Shown here: positions 10,260 to 21,942 of the stretch, piece after piece | How positions within the stretch are numbered: the first letter of the stretch is position 1 | Layout of the letters: the number at the start of each line of letters is the position of its first letter | From: Diadema setosum | Lineage: Eukaryota > Echinodermata > Echinoidea > Diadematoida > Diadematidae | NCBI RefSeq assembly: GCF_964275005.1 | Contig: NC_092689.1 | Location: 3,760,501 to 3,824,500 of the forward strand | Reading direction: 5' to 3' | Length of the DNA: 64,000 bases | Notes under the pieces: model-generated | What the model saw: the letters and a program-made list of their open reading frames with translations, nothing else | Told to the model about the DNA's origin: nothing | Database searches by the model: none | Program-made: the position numbers and the translations under genes

Positions 10260-12415
10260 AGATGTGTGCACAGAGTGAGAAGGAATGACAAACCATGGTT
10301 TAATAGCACGCTTAGAAAAATGTGTAAAAAGAAGTATTTATTATATCGTAAGTATCTCAGGAATCGTACTGCCACCAATGAACAGAAATTTAAACAGTAT
10401 AGGAATTTAGTTAATAAGGAAATACGTAAAAGGAAGCGTGAGTATTATTACAGGAAATTTAGTTGTGTGCGTGGGAATTTAAAGAAAACATGGTCTCTTA
10501 TTAATGATGTAATGAATAAACAAAGGCAGAATAACCATATTGAATCATTGCAAGTCAATGATCAGTGTATCGATTCTGCAGAGTCTGTAGCAACACATTT
10601 TAATGAGTATTTTTGTGCAATAGGTAGAAATATTGTATCAGAAGTGTCCAATGCATCTGCTTCTGTTTATACTTACCTGCGCAATTCTCATAGCCAATCT
10701 ATGTTTTTTAAGCCTATTACTATATCTGAAATGTTAACTATTGTCAATGATTTGAAAGTAAATAAGAGTCCTGGTGATGACGATATTCACGTCAATGTAT
10801 TCAAGAAATCAATATGTTTTATAATGGAACCCCTGTGTGCAATATTAAATTCATCTTTGGAAAGTGGGATATTCCCACGACAACTTAGAGTAGCAAAAGT
10901 AATTCCAGTTTATAAGAAGGGGGACAAACACCAGCTACAAAATTATAGGCCAATATCATTGTTGTCAGTTTTTACTAAATTGTTTGAAAAATTAGTTTAT
11001 GCTCGATTGATATCATTTATGCATTTGAAAATCATGAATTTTTGGTCGGAATATTCTTAGATTTAACAAAAGCATTTGATTGTATAGATCATAGAATACT
11101 TATTATGAAATTAGAATATTATGGAATAAGAGGAAATGTTTTGAACTGGTTTAAAAGTTATTTATCAAATCGTATACAATATACAGTTGTGAATAATACA
11201 AAATCAGAATTGTGTTATGTGAATACAGGCGTTCCACAAGGTTCTGTACTGGGTCCTCTTCTGTTTTTGCTTTTTGTTAATGACTTGCAGTTTGTAAGCC
11301 CTAATTTATATTCCATATTATTTGCAGATGATACAAACCTATTTTTTTCAGGCCGGGATGTGCATGTGGTTAATAATATGATAAATTCAGAAATGCAGAA
11401 AGTGTATTCTTGGTTTACTGCAAATCGTTTGGTTATAAATTTTGATAAAACATGTTACATGGTATTTAAGACAAAAAATAAGGTAATAGATGAAGATGTT
11501 TTAAAAATATTTATAGGTAATGTCAAAATCAAGCAGGTCAACAGAGTAAAATTTCTTGGTGTTACAATTGATGATGGATTAACATGGAAAGGTCATTTTG
11601 ATGATATTTGTATCAAAATAAGTAGAATTGTTGGTGTCATAAATTATCTGAAACATATATTTCCTTTAAAAATCTTATTAACCATGTATCATACAATGAT
11701 TTCCCCACATTTAACGTATTGTGCAATAATATGGGGTCATAGTTCTTTATATTTATTGAATCGTGTTTTGATGTTACAAAAGCGTGCAATAAGAATACTC
11801 TGTAATGTAGATCCGTTTGCACACACTGCAGTACTGTTTAAGAAATTGAAAATTTTGAAAATTGATCAAATTGTGCAATTACAAGTGGCTACATTTATGT
11901 TTTCATACTTTAAAGGTGTCTTACCTGTCACGTTCCATAATTCGTTTACCCCAAATAGTGCAATCCATGCCTACAACACTAGATATGCCAACGAGATATG
12001 TTTACCTTTTTACAGATATAAGTTCTCTAAGACTACAATTAGATACACTGGAGCAAAATGCTGGAATGAGTTGCCAACTTTTATTAAAGAGAGTCCAACA
12101 CTGTCATCTTTTAAACGTAAATATAAAATGTTATTAATACAAAGTGCAATTGAGTAATTATTGTAATAATTTTGCCACTTTTTTTTTTCTGTGATGTTTC
12201 TTTGTTGTTTTTGTTCCTTGATGTATATTTGATGGAAATTGCGTACTATTTATTGTTTGTAAGGGAATCGGCCTCGATAGGCTTCATACAGCCTTTACTG
12301 ATCCCTCACGTGCTATGTTGATTGTATATTTTTCTCTTCTGTTTGATTGTGAACGTGATGTTTTCTTTTTAGCATGTGAAATAAATTTGAATTTGAATTT
12401 GAATTTGAATTTGAA
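10260..12415 (+). mobile_element. CR1/Jockey-like LINE, 5'-truncated, internally deleted
   Basis: The first open stretch (10,266-11,060) has DKPWF, then KSPGDDDIHVNVFKKS, then KVIPVYKKGDKHQLQNYRPI, which is the N-terminal part of a reverse transcriptase. The second (11,042-12,157) has motif A FLDLTKAFDCIDH, motif B GVPQGSVLGP, motif C FADDTNLFF and a thumb region to residue 371. The segment normally found between YARL and FLDL (the FGFR region) is missing. An internal deletion near 11,040 also changes frame. There is no endonuclease domain. The 3' UTR contains the GGCCTCGATAGGC stem, then AATAAA, then a (TTTGAA)n tail to 12,415. It lies antisense inside the large intron of paralogue A. Confidence 0.9.
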
Positions 12416-12429
12416 AGCTTTGATTTTTG

Positions 12430-12930
12430 TCACCGCCGAACGAGTTCGAGCAGGGGACTATGAAACGGGCTCCGTATGTGTGTGTCCGTGTGTGTGTGTC
12501 CGTGTGTGTGTGTGTGTGTGTGTGTCCGTGTGTGTGTATGTGTGTGCGTCCGTGTGTGATCAAAATGTTCAATTTGCTACTTCTCTGTCATTTATGAGCC
12601 AATTTTGATTCTGTTTGCTTTATATGATAGCACTACATGGGAGCTTTGAAACTTCTACACAGAATTTCAGTTGTGACCTTTGACCTTGACCTTTGATCTA
12701 TATTGTACATTTTGCTACAAAATGCTACTCCTTCGCCATTTCTAACCCGATTTCGATTCCGTTTGCTTTATGTGATGGCACTAGGTGAGGGCTTCAAAAC
12801 TTCTACACAGAATTTTGACCTTTGACTTATTTGACCTTTGACCTTGATTTTTGACCTGTATTGTACATTTTGCTACAAAATGCTACTTCCGGCGGGGACA
12901 TGTATTACGCACCGCGTAATTTCTACTTTT
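12430..12930 (+). mobile_element. Helitron-like non-autonomous element with internal tandem repeats
   Basis: It starts TCACCGCCGAACGAGTTCG, has a (GT)n-rich block at 12,475-12,555, then two imperfect internal copies of a roughly 170-bp unit containing TGACCTTTGACC and ACATTTTGCTACAAAATGCT. It ends with a perfect 7-bp hairpin ATTACGC-ACC-GCGTAAT followed by TTCTAC. A TC start plus a hairpin just before CTRR is the Helitron pattern. Here the last base departs from CTRR and the A/T target cannot be confirmed, so the class is an inference. Confidence 0.5.
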
Positions 12931-12945
12931 CCTTGTTTGTTTGTT

Positions 12946-14780
12946 TTTTTTTAAATCAAAGAGGATCATTCATAGCGTATTTGGTGTTATATAACACGTG
13001 GCGATTACAAACAATATTTTAGTGTAATTTCGATATGTCGTTGCAAGAACATTCCCAAAAGATATTGAGACACATAAGGCCTACGGATACCTGATTCTTG
13101 TTTCAGCCGTCTGCCAATTACTAAGGCTCAATCTATTTTGACTTCTCTGAAATTTTAAAATTGATGTTTCGAAGAAAATTACTCTTATATGTGTAATTTG
13201 TGACTGACTGTCAGCACTGACGATCTAATTCTTTTCTTAATGAATTATAATAGTGGAAAATGAGCAAAGAAAATGGGATTCCATCGGGATTCGAACCCGA
13301 GACCTCCGGATGCTAGCCCTATTCTCGATACCGACTGAGCTGTAGAAAGCCCTAGTACAGTGTTCGTCCCAGAAACCCTTAATTCCCAACGCTCGAATGG
13401 TCAGAAGCTATGGCAGTGTGTATGTGTGTGACACACGCGCACACTTGAACCTGACATGAATAACATATTAGTTTCTGACAAGATCCAAAAAACATAGTTT
13501 AGTTTAGTTTGGTTTAGTTTAGTTTGCATGAACTTTCATGCCATTTATTTCAAACCAGTCTATTAGAATATTCAGTTAACTCTGACAGAAATGATTCTCT
13601 TATTTCATTATAGCGGTATAAATGCGAAGAAAAATTTCGTGTGAGATCAAAAGACAAATCACATACGACGTTTCTGGCAAACAACGCATATAAAAATCGC
13701 CCAAGAATTGACCTTTGAGGTACTTCCGATTAAACGGGGAGATAATCTCTTTTATACACGCTGGTAGTAGCACCATAATTCTCTCATGCAAATAAGAAGT
13801 AAACCTAAATTGCCATGCATGCCATATAGAACGGTAACTTTCGTACAATTTTAATCACGTGAAATACTATTAAAAAAAGATATCGCCCAAGTTATCACAA
13901 CTGGCCATAAAGGTTACCTTGTAAAAAAGCGATTGAGTGTTATCAAATGGGATTGTCAGGTTATTTATCAGGTCACTCGAGCATTTTCCTTTTGGGATAG
14001 GGATTATTTTTTGACATTTACCATAGATTTTGTACGGAAATTGGTCAGTACCTTTTGTCAGGTCATGCACTCGAGCACTTTCCTTTTTAGGTAAGGATTA
14101 TTTTTTTTGAAAGTTTCAATCATTTGTATGGAAATACAGGTCAGCTAAAGGTTTAGCCATTATGATAAGCTCCTCTTTTCAAAAGGCATGGGCGAAGGTC
14201 GTCTGATCGGTTTAATCGATTAGCTTTAGTGCAGTGACTGCAGTCATTTCCTTCTGAGCAAATTCGCATTTCGATGTCTCTGTAAGTGAATGAAAAAGCT
14301 GTTCTTGACAAAGTTTGTAAAGTGTTATGTTGAATCGTGAATTATCTATGCCAAAGTTTCTCAGAACAGCATTTTACGCTGCTAGGTTTTATTACTTGCT
14401 TAGGTTACCTATGTCTTCCTCAAAACTAGTTTTATCCAATTTCAAACAAACTTTATGTCCTTCGAACTAAATCATGACCAATGACTGGACGTGATGGAAA
14501 GGGGGTGCTTATATAATCATAGAAACATTTTCAAAGAAAAAAAAAACAGTATACAGCAATGTAATGACCTACAGTTAACATTGTGACTGGACAAAACATG
14601 ATACGCATGTCACAGTAAATCATTTCTTTGAAACAAAACCAAGAAAAACAATACTAGATGAGAGAATAAACCAACACTAACAAGAATCACGTTATTCATG
14701 CACCAATATTGGTTATCGTAGTCCTACATAACCCCAACAATAAATTGCTATATATATCCGCTACTTACGCCCATACTTAC
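12946..14780. other. Intronic DNA of paralogue A with minor repeats
   Basis: It holds a tRNA-like segment (13,275-13,350), an AGTTT pentamer run at 13,496-13,525, and a diverged direct duplication at 13,967-14,135 (CACTCGAGCA.TTTCCTTTT..G). I see no gene. Confidence 0.4.
13275..13352 (-). repeat. tRNA-like sequence (SINE head or tRNA pseudogene)
   Basis: Read on the minus strand it has ACAGCTCAGTCGGTATCGAGA (D-arm and A-box), CTAGCATCCGGAGGTC, and a good T-arm CGGGTTCGAATCCCG. The two acceptor halves do not pair. A living tRNA gene is therefore unlikely. It may be the remnant head of a SINE. Confidence 0.6.
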
Positions 14781-15066
14781 GTTAGTCTGTTGGCGATGAT
14801 GTCACAGTTTAAAACCATACCAATCCTATCAGCAGCTAATTGGAAGTCTTCTTCGTGTCCATCATACAGTTTCGGAATTCGGCTCTTTTCCAGCCTTCTT
14901 CATTTTCCTCTTCGGCAAAATGGCAGAAGCCGTAGGGCTCGAACCACACTTCGCAGTCGGGAATACCGCTCATACATTTAGAGAAGGCCGTGGAGATCAT
15001 TCGCGGCGTCATCCACAGGATGGCTTTGCCCGTCCCTTCGACGACGTTGGGATGTTGATGAGCCAT
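14781..15066 (-). pseudogene. Exon 1 of paralogue A
   Basis: It encodes the N-terminal P-loop part (ILWMTPRMISTAFSKCM, then CEVWFEPYGFCHFAEEE) and is very close to exon 1 of copy B through this part. The frame breaks after FAEEE. The donor at 14,780 is GTAAGT and leaves two bases of the split codon, as in the other copies. Confidence 0.8.
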
Positions 15067-16149
15067 GGCTAGGTGTTAACACGGGAATGCTATGTGATAG
15101 AGGCGGCACTCGATCAGATAGGGTTGCGCATGAATATTTGCGCGCTTTGTTGTGTGAGCAGGTTTGGAACATAACCAATAACGCTTTGGGGTGCACTAAC
15201 TTCCCTCGGTTTTATTGATTCAACAAAGGTAATTACGGTTCGTCCATTTATAAAAAAAGAAAAAGAAACAAAGAAAGGAAAATAAAACCAGTGTGCAGGA
15301 AGTAATACATAGTGTAGAATATATAACCTTAATATTCCCTTCTCTTTTTCCACTCTATTTTCATGATTTTCTGTCTCTTTATTAATGTTAAGATAATTTT
15401 TAAACCTTGGAAGTCTAGGGATTGTTTCTTAAGTTAAAAAAAAACACACAAATGAACATAAATACTTTGTGCAACTTATAAATACATGTATTTGAACGTC
15501 CTGCAGTTTTTGGAAGTGGGTATAAAGGAAGAATTCGGATGCACAAGATAGTGATGTGTGTAGGAGAAAAGGGGGTTATGGGTCACCTAGGACCTCACGC
15601 ATTAACTTTTGTTCCTTGTGTTTGTCGCGGAGCATTTTTGGAGCAGTTTTCGGAGGAACATTATGCCTTGACGTTGTCACCGTCACCAATCTGATATAAA
15701 CGCCTTTTCAATACGGCAATTAAAAACATACAAAAATGTGCGTTTACGATCGGCGATTCTCCCAAAACGATGTTCCTGGGGAAATATACATAACGCAAAA
15801 ATTACCGTTACGTCATGTCAACACCTTTCCGGCTCATGAAAATACGTGCGCGCCGCGGTATCGCGGTTAAGCAAACTCTTTCGAATGCCGCGCAAGGCAC
15901 GCAAGGTGCAATTCGCATATACCGTACGTCCCAATAAAAAAAATTACAACGGGACCCTCCGCAATGATATTTTTAAAAATATTGAATCAATCTAAATACA
16001 AATTCAGGGTATGAAAATATAACTCATTGTCCACATCTTACAGAAAACCCCATTCAATTTGCTTCATTGGTCAAAGAGAAATGGGGAATTTTGTAGAGGA
16101 TATCGGGAATCTCTTCCTTCCAAGTTCTTTCTATTATTAACACACATTT

Positions 16150-16267
16150 GGCCCCGTTTTATCAAAAGATAAAATCGATTTTAAATTTCCTTACCACACA
16201 GGCCGCCATAGACTTACAGTTGAAATTAACTATATAATCGATTTTAACTCTTCATAAAACAGGGCCC
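16150..16267. mobile_element. Short MITE with GGCCC(C/T)GTTTTAT termini
   Basis: The left end GGCCCCGTTTTATCAAAAG and the right end (reverse complement GGGCCCTGTTTTATGAAGAG) both continue into TAAAATCGATT. This gives inverted repeats of about 37 bp around a core of about 45 bp. It has no coding capacity. Confidence 0.65.
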
Positions 16268-18461
16268 TGTATCATCGAAGTGCTAAACTTGGAAGAATCA
16301 GACTCATGACATGCTTTACAACAATCCACATTTCTCTGTGACCGCTTAACCAAATCGAATGGGGTTTTCTGCAAAATAGAGCTAAAACGTTATATTTTAA
16401 GACACTGAAGTAGCATTTAGTCAATTTAATCATATTGGCTGTTATCAATGCGAAAATCTGATTGTATTTTTTTTTTGGGGGGGGGGGGGGGACATACTGT
16501 ATAGCGCTGTCAAACTCGAGTTCCCTCGCTGTTTTGGTTCTGTATATAGACAAATATACATGAACAGCTCGCTACAATAGAGGGATTATAAGTTTTCAAC
16601 AAGTAAATCTCCACAACTATACTTCGTAACGATATGTCAATATGGAGTCTTTCTCTCTCAATGGCTACACTCTCGTTCATGTCGAGGTGGTGATGTCGCC
16701 CTCTTTCAAAATAGAAGGGATGGTATGGAATTTACATTCTTTTCTAAAAAGCCGGCCATGCAGCAGTACACTGTTTATTGAAATACAATAGTACCTCAAG
16801 GAAACAAATCCATTGTTGTTGCTACAGACTAACCAATACTGACATCTCACGCAGATTCTTTCCGGCTACCTATGAGATATCAATGTTGGCAAAAAAGAAT
16901 GTTGATTTGATGGGCAAATTCAATATTAATTTGCTCAATTACAAAAGAAATAACAAAACTATGTATTAGTTTCCTCGAATCATTCTTTTAATTTGGTTTA
17001 TTTTCCTCTATTACAAAACCTACAAGGATTATGCCTCATATTGCCATCTTGATTGATAACACATTTTGCATTTGTATTGACATAACTTACAAATGTGGTC
17101 TTATTTCTTTTAATATTTCATATCGCTTTCTCATATTTCATATAAGCACCCAAAACAAAACCCATGAACACTATATATATATATATGTAAATTATGTACA
17201 CACACACACATACACATAAAAACCGACAAAGACAAGACTGATAACAATGAGTAAGAAAGGCTATTTTTATTCAGCAGCTCAAATCTGTTGATTGGTCTGA
17301 CATCTATATGATACTGACAATGTTACCAAATCATATCATGTGTTCAGTCAAAAACTCTGCCACTAACATGAAATAGGTCATTCTCCGTTTGTTCGAGTCG
17401 CCGTACATGTTTTTTTTTTTTTTAACTGATAAAAAGAAAGCATGTTGAGATTGTACAGAATTTTTATCAGAAATCCAACCGACAAAACACGCATGGCTTA
17501 TGTCACTCATAAAAATAGATTGACGAAAATTTGACAACGTCCGAGCATCATTTTGCAAGGACCATCCTAACAGGCATGGTGAAAAAAAGAAGAAGAAGAA
17601 GAAAAGATTACCCGGAGTTGTCGCCGTAACTCTAGTTTGAACGGCTTGAGATAAGCATCTGTGATGTAAAGGTTACTCAAATTATATTTGCCAGCACATC
17701 CACGTACCTGTCAGCAATAGTGATATTTCGCAATATCAATAGAAAAAACTTTTACTATTGATGCAAAATAATGAAATGGATGCTTTCCATCTTTCCCTCT
17801 GTGAGTGTTAAGAGACCGTTTCTGTAATTATTACAAAGCATGGATGTTTCTTTTCCTACAGTCTAGTAATGCTGCGTTTACACCATGTTCCCGGCGGCCA
17901 CGGCAGCCCCGTTTCAGGTGACAGTGGACAAAGCGGGACGGACGTGAAACAAAGCGGCGAGAAGGGATAGGTAAACGTGACATGCCGTGATTGTCGTGGA
18001 TGCCGTGTCAGATTTTCAAACTCTCAAAAAAAAAAAAAAAAATTGCCACGGCAGTCCCGGTGCTAATGAGGAATATTGTATACCGTCATAAAACGGGGTG
18101 AGAGCAACGAAACAGGACGGCACGTGATAGGCCATAACAGAACTTAGCGGCGGGCAGTAGCGGGACGCGACGGAAAATATTGATAGTCTAACCTGACCAG
18201 ACACCGACACCAGACACCAACAATGAATAGGACCTAGTAAAATGTCGAAAGAATGATACAGCACTATAACCATAGCATTTTTTTCGAAATTGATCAGTTA
18301 AAGTACGTAAATTTTGTTATTCTCGTGTGCCCAATTAAAGACTACTGTGACGTATATATGGCTACTAAGCAATCTCTGCAAATCGGCACACAAATAACCG
18401 AGTCTTCAGTCCATAGCTTGAAACTGTGCTGTGGTGTCCTATTCTCTGTCTTTGCTATGTA

Positions 18462-18553
18462 CAGCTTACATCTCACACTTTACACCTTGCATCTTGCACT
18501 GTGTCTGTACACCTTACACCTTAGTTGCACCGTACACCGTACACTTTGCATGT
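18462..18553. repeat. Degenerate TACACCTTGCA minisatellite
   Basis: About eight diverged copies of a 10-12 bp word (ACACTTTACACC, TTGCATCTTGCAC, TACACCTTACACC) lie head to tail. Confidence 0.55.
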
Positions 18554-20455
18554 TCAATCGTTAAGGTCAAATTAAATGAACAACAATAATAAGCATTTGT
18601 GCTCAGTTATACATCATGGATTTTGTATGAATGATGGATAAACAAAATTAATGCTATAACACTGCTCATTTAGCCTGACACTTGGGTTTATAATCACATC
18701 CAACCCCTTTCTCTTTATCTCCAATTATTGTCAAATACACCTGCTGTTTCCCTGTTTCAGACCTAATTCAACGCACACGGTCCCAGAATCTAAACAATAC
18801 AAAACTACTATCTTATACTTATCCTATAGGGATTGCATCATCATAACCAATTAATATCCAAGTCCTATGGAATTCATGCCGTACAACTGCACTCATTAGT
18901 ATTCACATACTAGGTGATAGGCCCTGTTACAGCCTTGTAACAATTCTACGCACCAAACTTGTTTGCTTAATCAATTTTACTTATTAATTCCTATACACCC
19001 CGTTGTACTTTATACATACAGTACGAATATTATCCTTCCTCCTACTTTCATCTGTCATATCACAGCACCTTCATTTTCATGCTTTACGCAACCCTTTTTT
19101 TACACTGCACATTCATACGCTACTATTGACTTGCACATAACTAACATACATGTACATGCTCCAGCGTACATACACATGTAAATCGTTCAAACTTTTACAC
19201 CTACATTTTCGCATATACAATTATACCTTTTATCATCTTTATACTCATACATCATTTCAACATTCCTCAACGAAAATCTTATCTTTGCAATACTTACAAC
19301 ATTGGACTTACACCGATTAGCGTGAATTTACTTGTAGAAATCACTGCCCACAAACACCCTGGTCTGTGATTTTTTAGTCTGGCAACCAACGCCCCCTATC
19401 GACCGAATAACTCAATCCAAACCATAGAGCTGTAGAGCTCTATGATCCAAACAAATCCCCGCTTCTGACGCCACTGAAACAAACACATACTTCGAACTTA
19501 CAACTACACAAAAGTAAACTGTGTTTTCGTTATTCATTTGCTTGATGATCCCAGTGTGAAAGAGCGTTGAGATAATGAAGCACAACAGACGAACAGGAAA
19601 CAAAATTTTCATATTTAATCTCTTTGTGTTGCATTGATCGACATTCATTTTCGAATGTTTTACCTTTTCCCACTTTGCTCAGTTTCTAACCTGCCTTACA
19701 ATACCATACGTCTAGTGTTTACACGGGTCGATGAACAGACAAGGAGAAGAGCGGGGCTCAGATTCAACATAGTGTGGAATCAATATTTTAAAATCAGAAG
19801 TTTGAAACAGAGTATACTCGGGGGTCTCTGTTCACTCCTATGTCTGTCTCTTCGAAAACAAAACCAAATAGGATCGTTTTGTGTTGTTGTTGTTTTGTTT
19901 TGTTTTGTTTTTGTCCCACTCTTGGTTTAAAGTATAGATGACTTTTTTTTTTCTTGACCTAAAGATTTGAAACAAATAGTGTAGAAAGGAACATCTTTCA
20001 TGACCGAGGAATAAGCGAACTAAGAACATCATTTCCTATTCACTAGAAAGTGTGTACTCTTGACCATTATTGTTGATCCGCAGGAAAGTTATGTTACATT
20101 TTGAAATTAGATAACCTTATCCTCGATTTTGATCAAACTCCTGGCATTTGACTTGTACGACTGTACGTTTCTGTTCATAGTTTTCACCACTATAATTATA
20201 GGAACAAGAACAAGGAGTGGGGTGGAACTAGAACATGTAGCAGTGGAGCTTTTGTAATTCAGCTGCCAAAGGAAGAAAATAATGCTAAGCAGAAACCTGG
20301 AAAGTACATCGTGCTTTCTTCTTGTGTGTGCTCCTTTTCTTCTGTCTGCCCACGGAGATGTTTAGTGATGGAGAAGACTAACCTTTGTACCAATGCTACG
20401 CGGGTCTATCGCATGCAAATGTTGATATTGCTATGACAAAAGACGACGCTTCTGT

Positions 20456-20519
20456 TGTATGTATACGCATCATTCCTCAATATATGCGTCATTCCTCAAT
20501 GTACGCGTCATTCCTCAAT
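20456..20519. repeat. Three tandem copies of a 20-bp word
   Basis: The word (T)A.GCGTCATTCCTCAAT.T is repeated three times with one or two changes per copy. The core GCGTCAT is close to ATF/AP-1-type sites, but this is a resemblance only. Confidence 0.6.
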
Positions 20520-20917
20520 CAGAACAAGCAAGCAGCAGTTTGCTTTCGCTAGTTTCAATATTTTCGGCAGCAGTTATTTAGTGTGTAGAGAATAGGACAC
20601 CAGAATGAAAATCAGTATAAAAACAAAACAAAACAAAACGAAAAAAGAAACCCCAGTACTTCTTTTACTGTACAATGATACTCAAGTACGCAGAACTACG
20701 CATTAACCAATTACTTAATCTGGAAGATTTTTTTTTATATACAAGTGCTAAGCCTGGAGAACAAGACTATGCTAAAAACATTTTCTTGCAGTCTCATAAC
20801 ATTCTAGAACTCTCTGGCGATAGACACCGTCGCGTCGATTGTTTGCTGTGCATATAGTTGTCTCAGCAGGAAAATGAATCGACGGGAGAAAAAATATTGA
20901 ACTTGCATGTAACTTCA

Positions 20918-21281
20918 AGGGATGGTTTTAAAAAATGGATGAGGTGAAGATTCAGCATTCAACTTTTTGCGAGATATCTAGAAGCAACTTTATGAAATGT
21001 TAAAGAGCATGCAATTCTAAGAGGAATTCAAAGTTTATCTGATGAAAGTCAGTTTCAAAATAGCTGCGATATAAAAAAAAACAACAAAGAAAAACAAAGC
21101 AATCGTATATAAAAGGTGAGTCCCACCTTTTATTAGGATCGCTCTGTTTTGGGTATTTCAGCCATTTTAAAGGCAATTTCCATCAAATAAATTTTGAATT
21201 CCTCTCAGAAATGTGTGCTCTTTCAAATTTCATAGGAGCGTTCTCATCATCTCAAAGAAAACCGAAAACTATACCATCCTT
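20918..21281. mobile_element. TTAA-type MITE forming the 3' end of copy B
   Basis: The termini AGGGATGGTTTT and (reverse complement) AAGGATGGTATAG are followed by long imperfect inverted arms that include AAAGAGCATGCAATTCTAAG. The right side abuts TTAA, whose TAA is the stop codon of copy B. The left side has TTCA, a one-base departure from TTAA. On the minus strand the element provides AATAAA near 21,129-21,134, about 150 bp after the stop. Confidence 0.7.
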
Positions 21282-21942
21282 TTAAGCAGAAACATTGACT
21301 TTTAGTCTATTTCGATACATCTCTTCGTATAGCGGCATCGCCTCTTCTCCAAGAGCGATGACGTCGGGGGTCAGCTTGTCCTTAGGTGGAATCGGTGCAC
21401 TTGCATTAAACTTCGAGCTTTCCAGAGCCACGCCCATGAATGCTTTGTTTTGGTATAAGGTGTCTGCAGGCCACTTCCAAGTCGCAGTCACTTCCCGTGA
21501 AGCCTCCCACTCCAACATGGACTCGGAGTAGGGGAAACCCATGGCCTGGCAGTACTTGGACATCACCTCACCGGGATGGTTGAGTAGGTCGGAGGCATCG
21601 ATCACCATCGTGGACGGGTCGATGTTCTCCTTCACGTACTTCCACAGATTGTAGTGATGCTGGTACGCATCTTCGAAGTAGTAATCGGCTAAATAGTAGC
21701 GCATGTCAAATGTATCTTCTTTGTTTTGTGATTCATCTAGTAGGTTGCCGGCGCTCAGTTGCTTGAATCCAGCCTTACGCAGGGAATTGTAGACCAAGAA
21801 AGGATTCCGGATTAGAAAGGCGTGTTTGAATCCAGCTGGGAGATACATCCGTAGACGTTCATCAGTCATCCCCGAACTCTGATCTTTTACAAAGACGTAT
21901 TTCCAGTCAGATTGTTCTAACTTCCTCTTCACGTTCGGGTAC
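21282..21942 (-). CDS. Exon 2 of paralogue B
   Basis: It starts at acceptor TTTAG|GTACCCG and ends at the TAA inside a TTAA site. It encodes residues 95-314. The open frame continues upstream into the intron, but that part (rich in FFLSLLF) reads through the polypyrimidine tract and is not coding. Confidence 0.85.

Larger units (their letters stand above)
8420..15066 (-). pseudogene. Sulfotransferase-like paralogue A, frameshifted in both exons
   Basis: This is the third and most downstream member of the minus-strand tandem family. Exon 1 is 15,066-14,781 (ATG in good context, GCCATGG; donor GTAAGT). Exon 2 is 9,076-8,420 (acceptor AAAG). The phase-2 intron lies at the same site as in copies B and C. 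Exon 1 is 286 nt against 284 in B and C. It carries a net +2 with two frame changes after the FAEEE codons, so the ATG frame ends at a stop at 14,836. Its last part regains the family reading (YDGHEEDFQLAADRIG) in another frame. Exon 2 lacks four bases (TGGA) in the LRKAGFK region near 8,910, so its 5' part stops soon after while the rest stays open for 158 codons. The +2 and -4 do not restore one frame. Splice sites are intact. It is a recent pseudogene, or an assembly with indel errors. The intron hosts a LINE, a foldback and a Helitron-like repeat. Confidence 0.8.
15067..20917. other. Spacer between paralogues A and B
   Basis: This stretch lies upstream of copy A and downstream of copy B. 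It has no supported gene. It contains the small MITE at 16,150, a T/G homopolymer block at 16,468-16,492, a GC-rich repeat with recurring CGGCAG and GCGGGACG words at 17,875-18,180, and minisatellites at 18,462 and 20,456. Promoter elements of copy A should lie just above 15,066, but I can name none with confidence. Confidence 0.4.

Noticed and set aside
13275-13352. Functional tRNA gene
   Set aside because: T-arm and A-box are good, but the acceptor halves do not pair, so it is called tRNA-like only.
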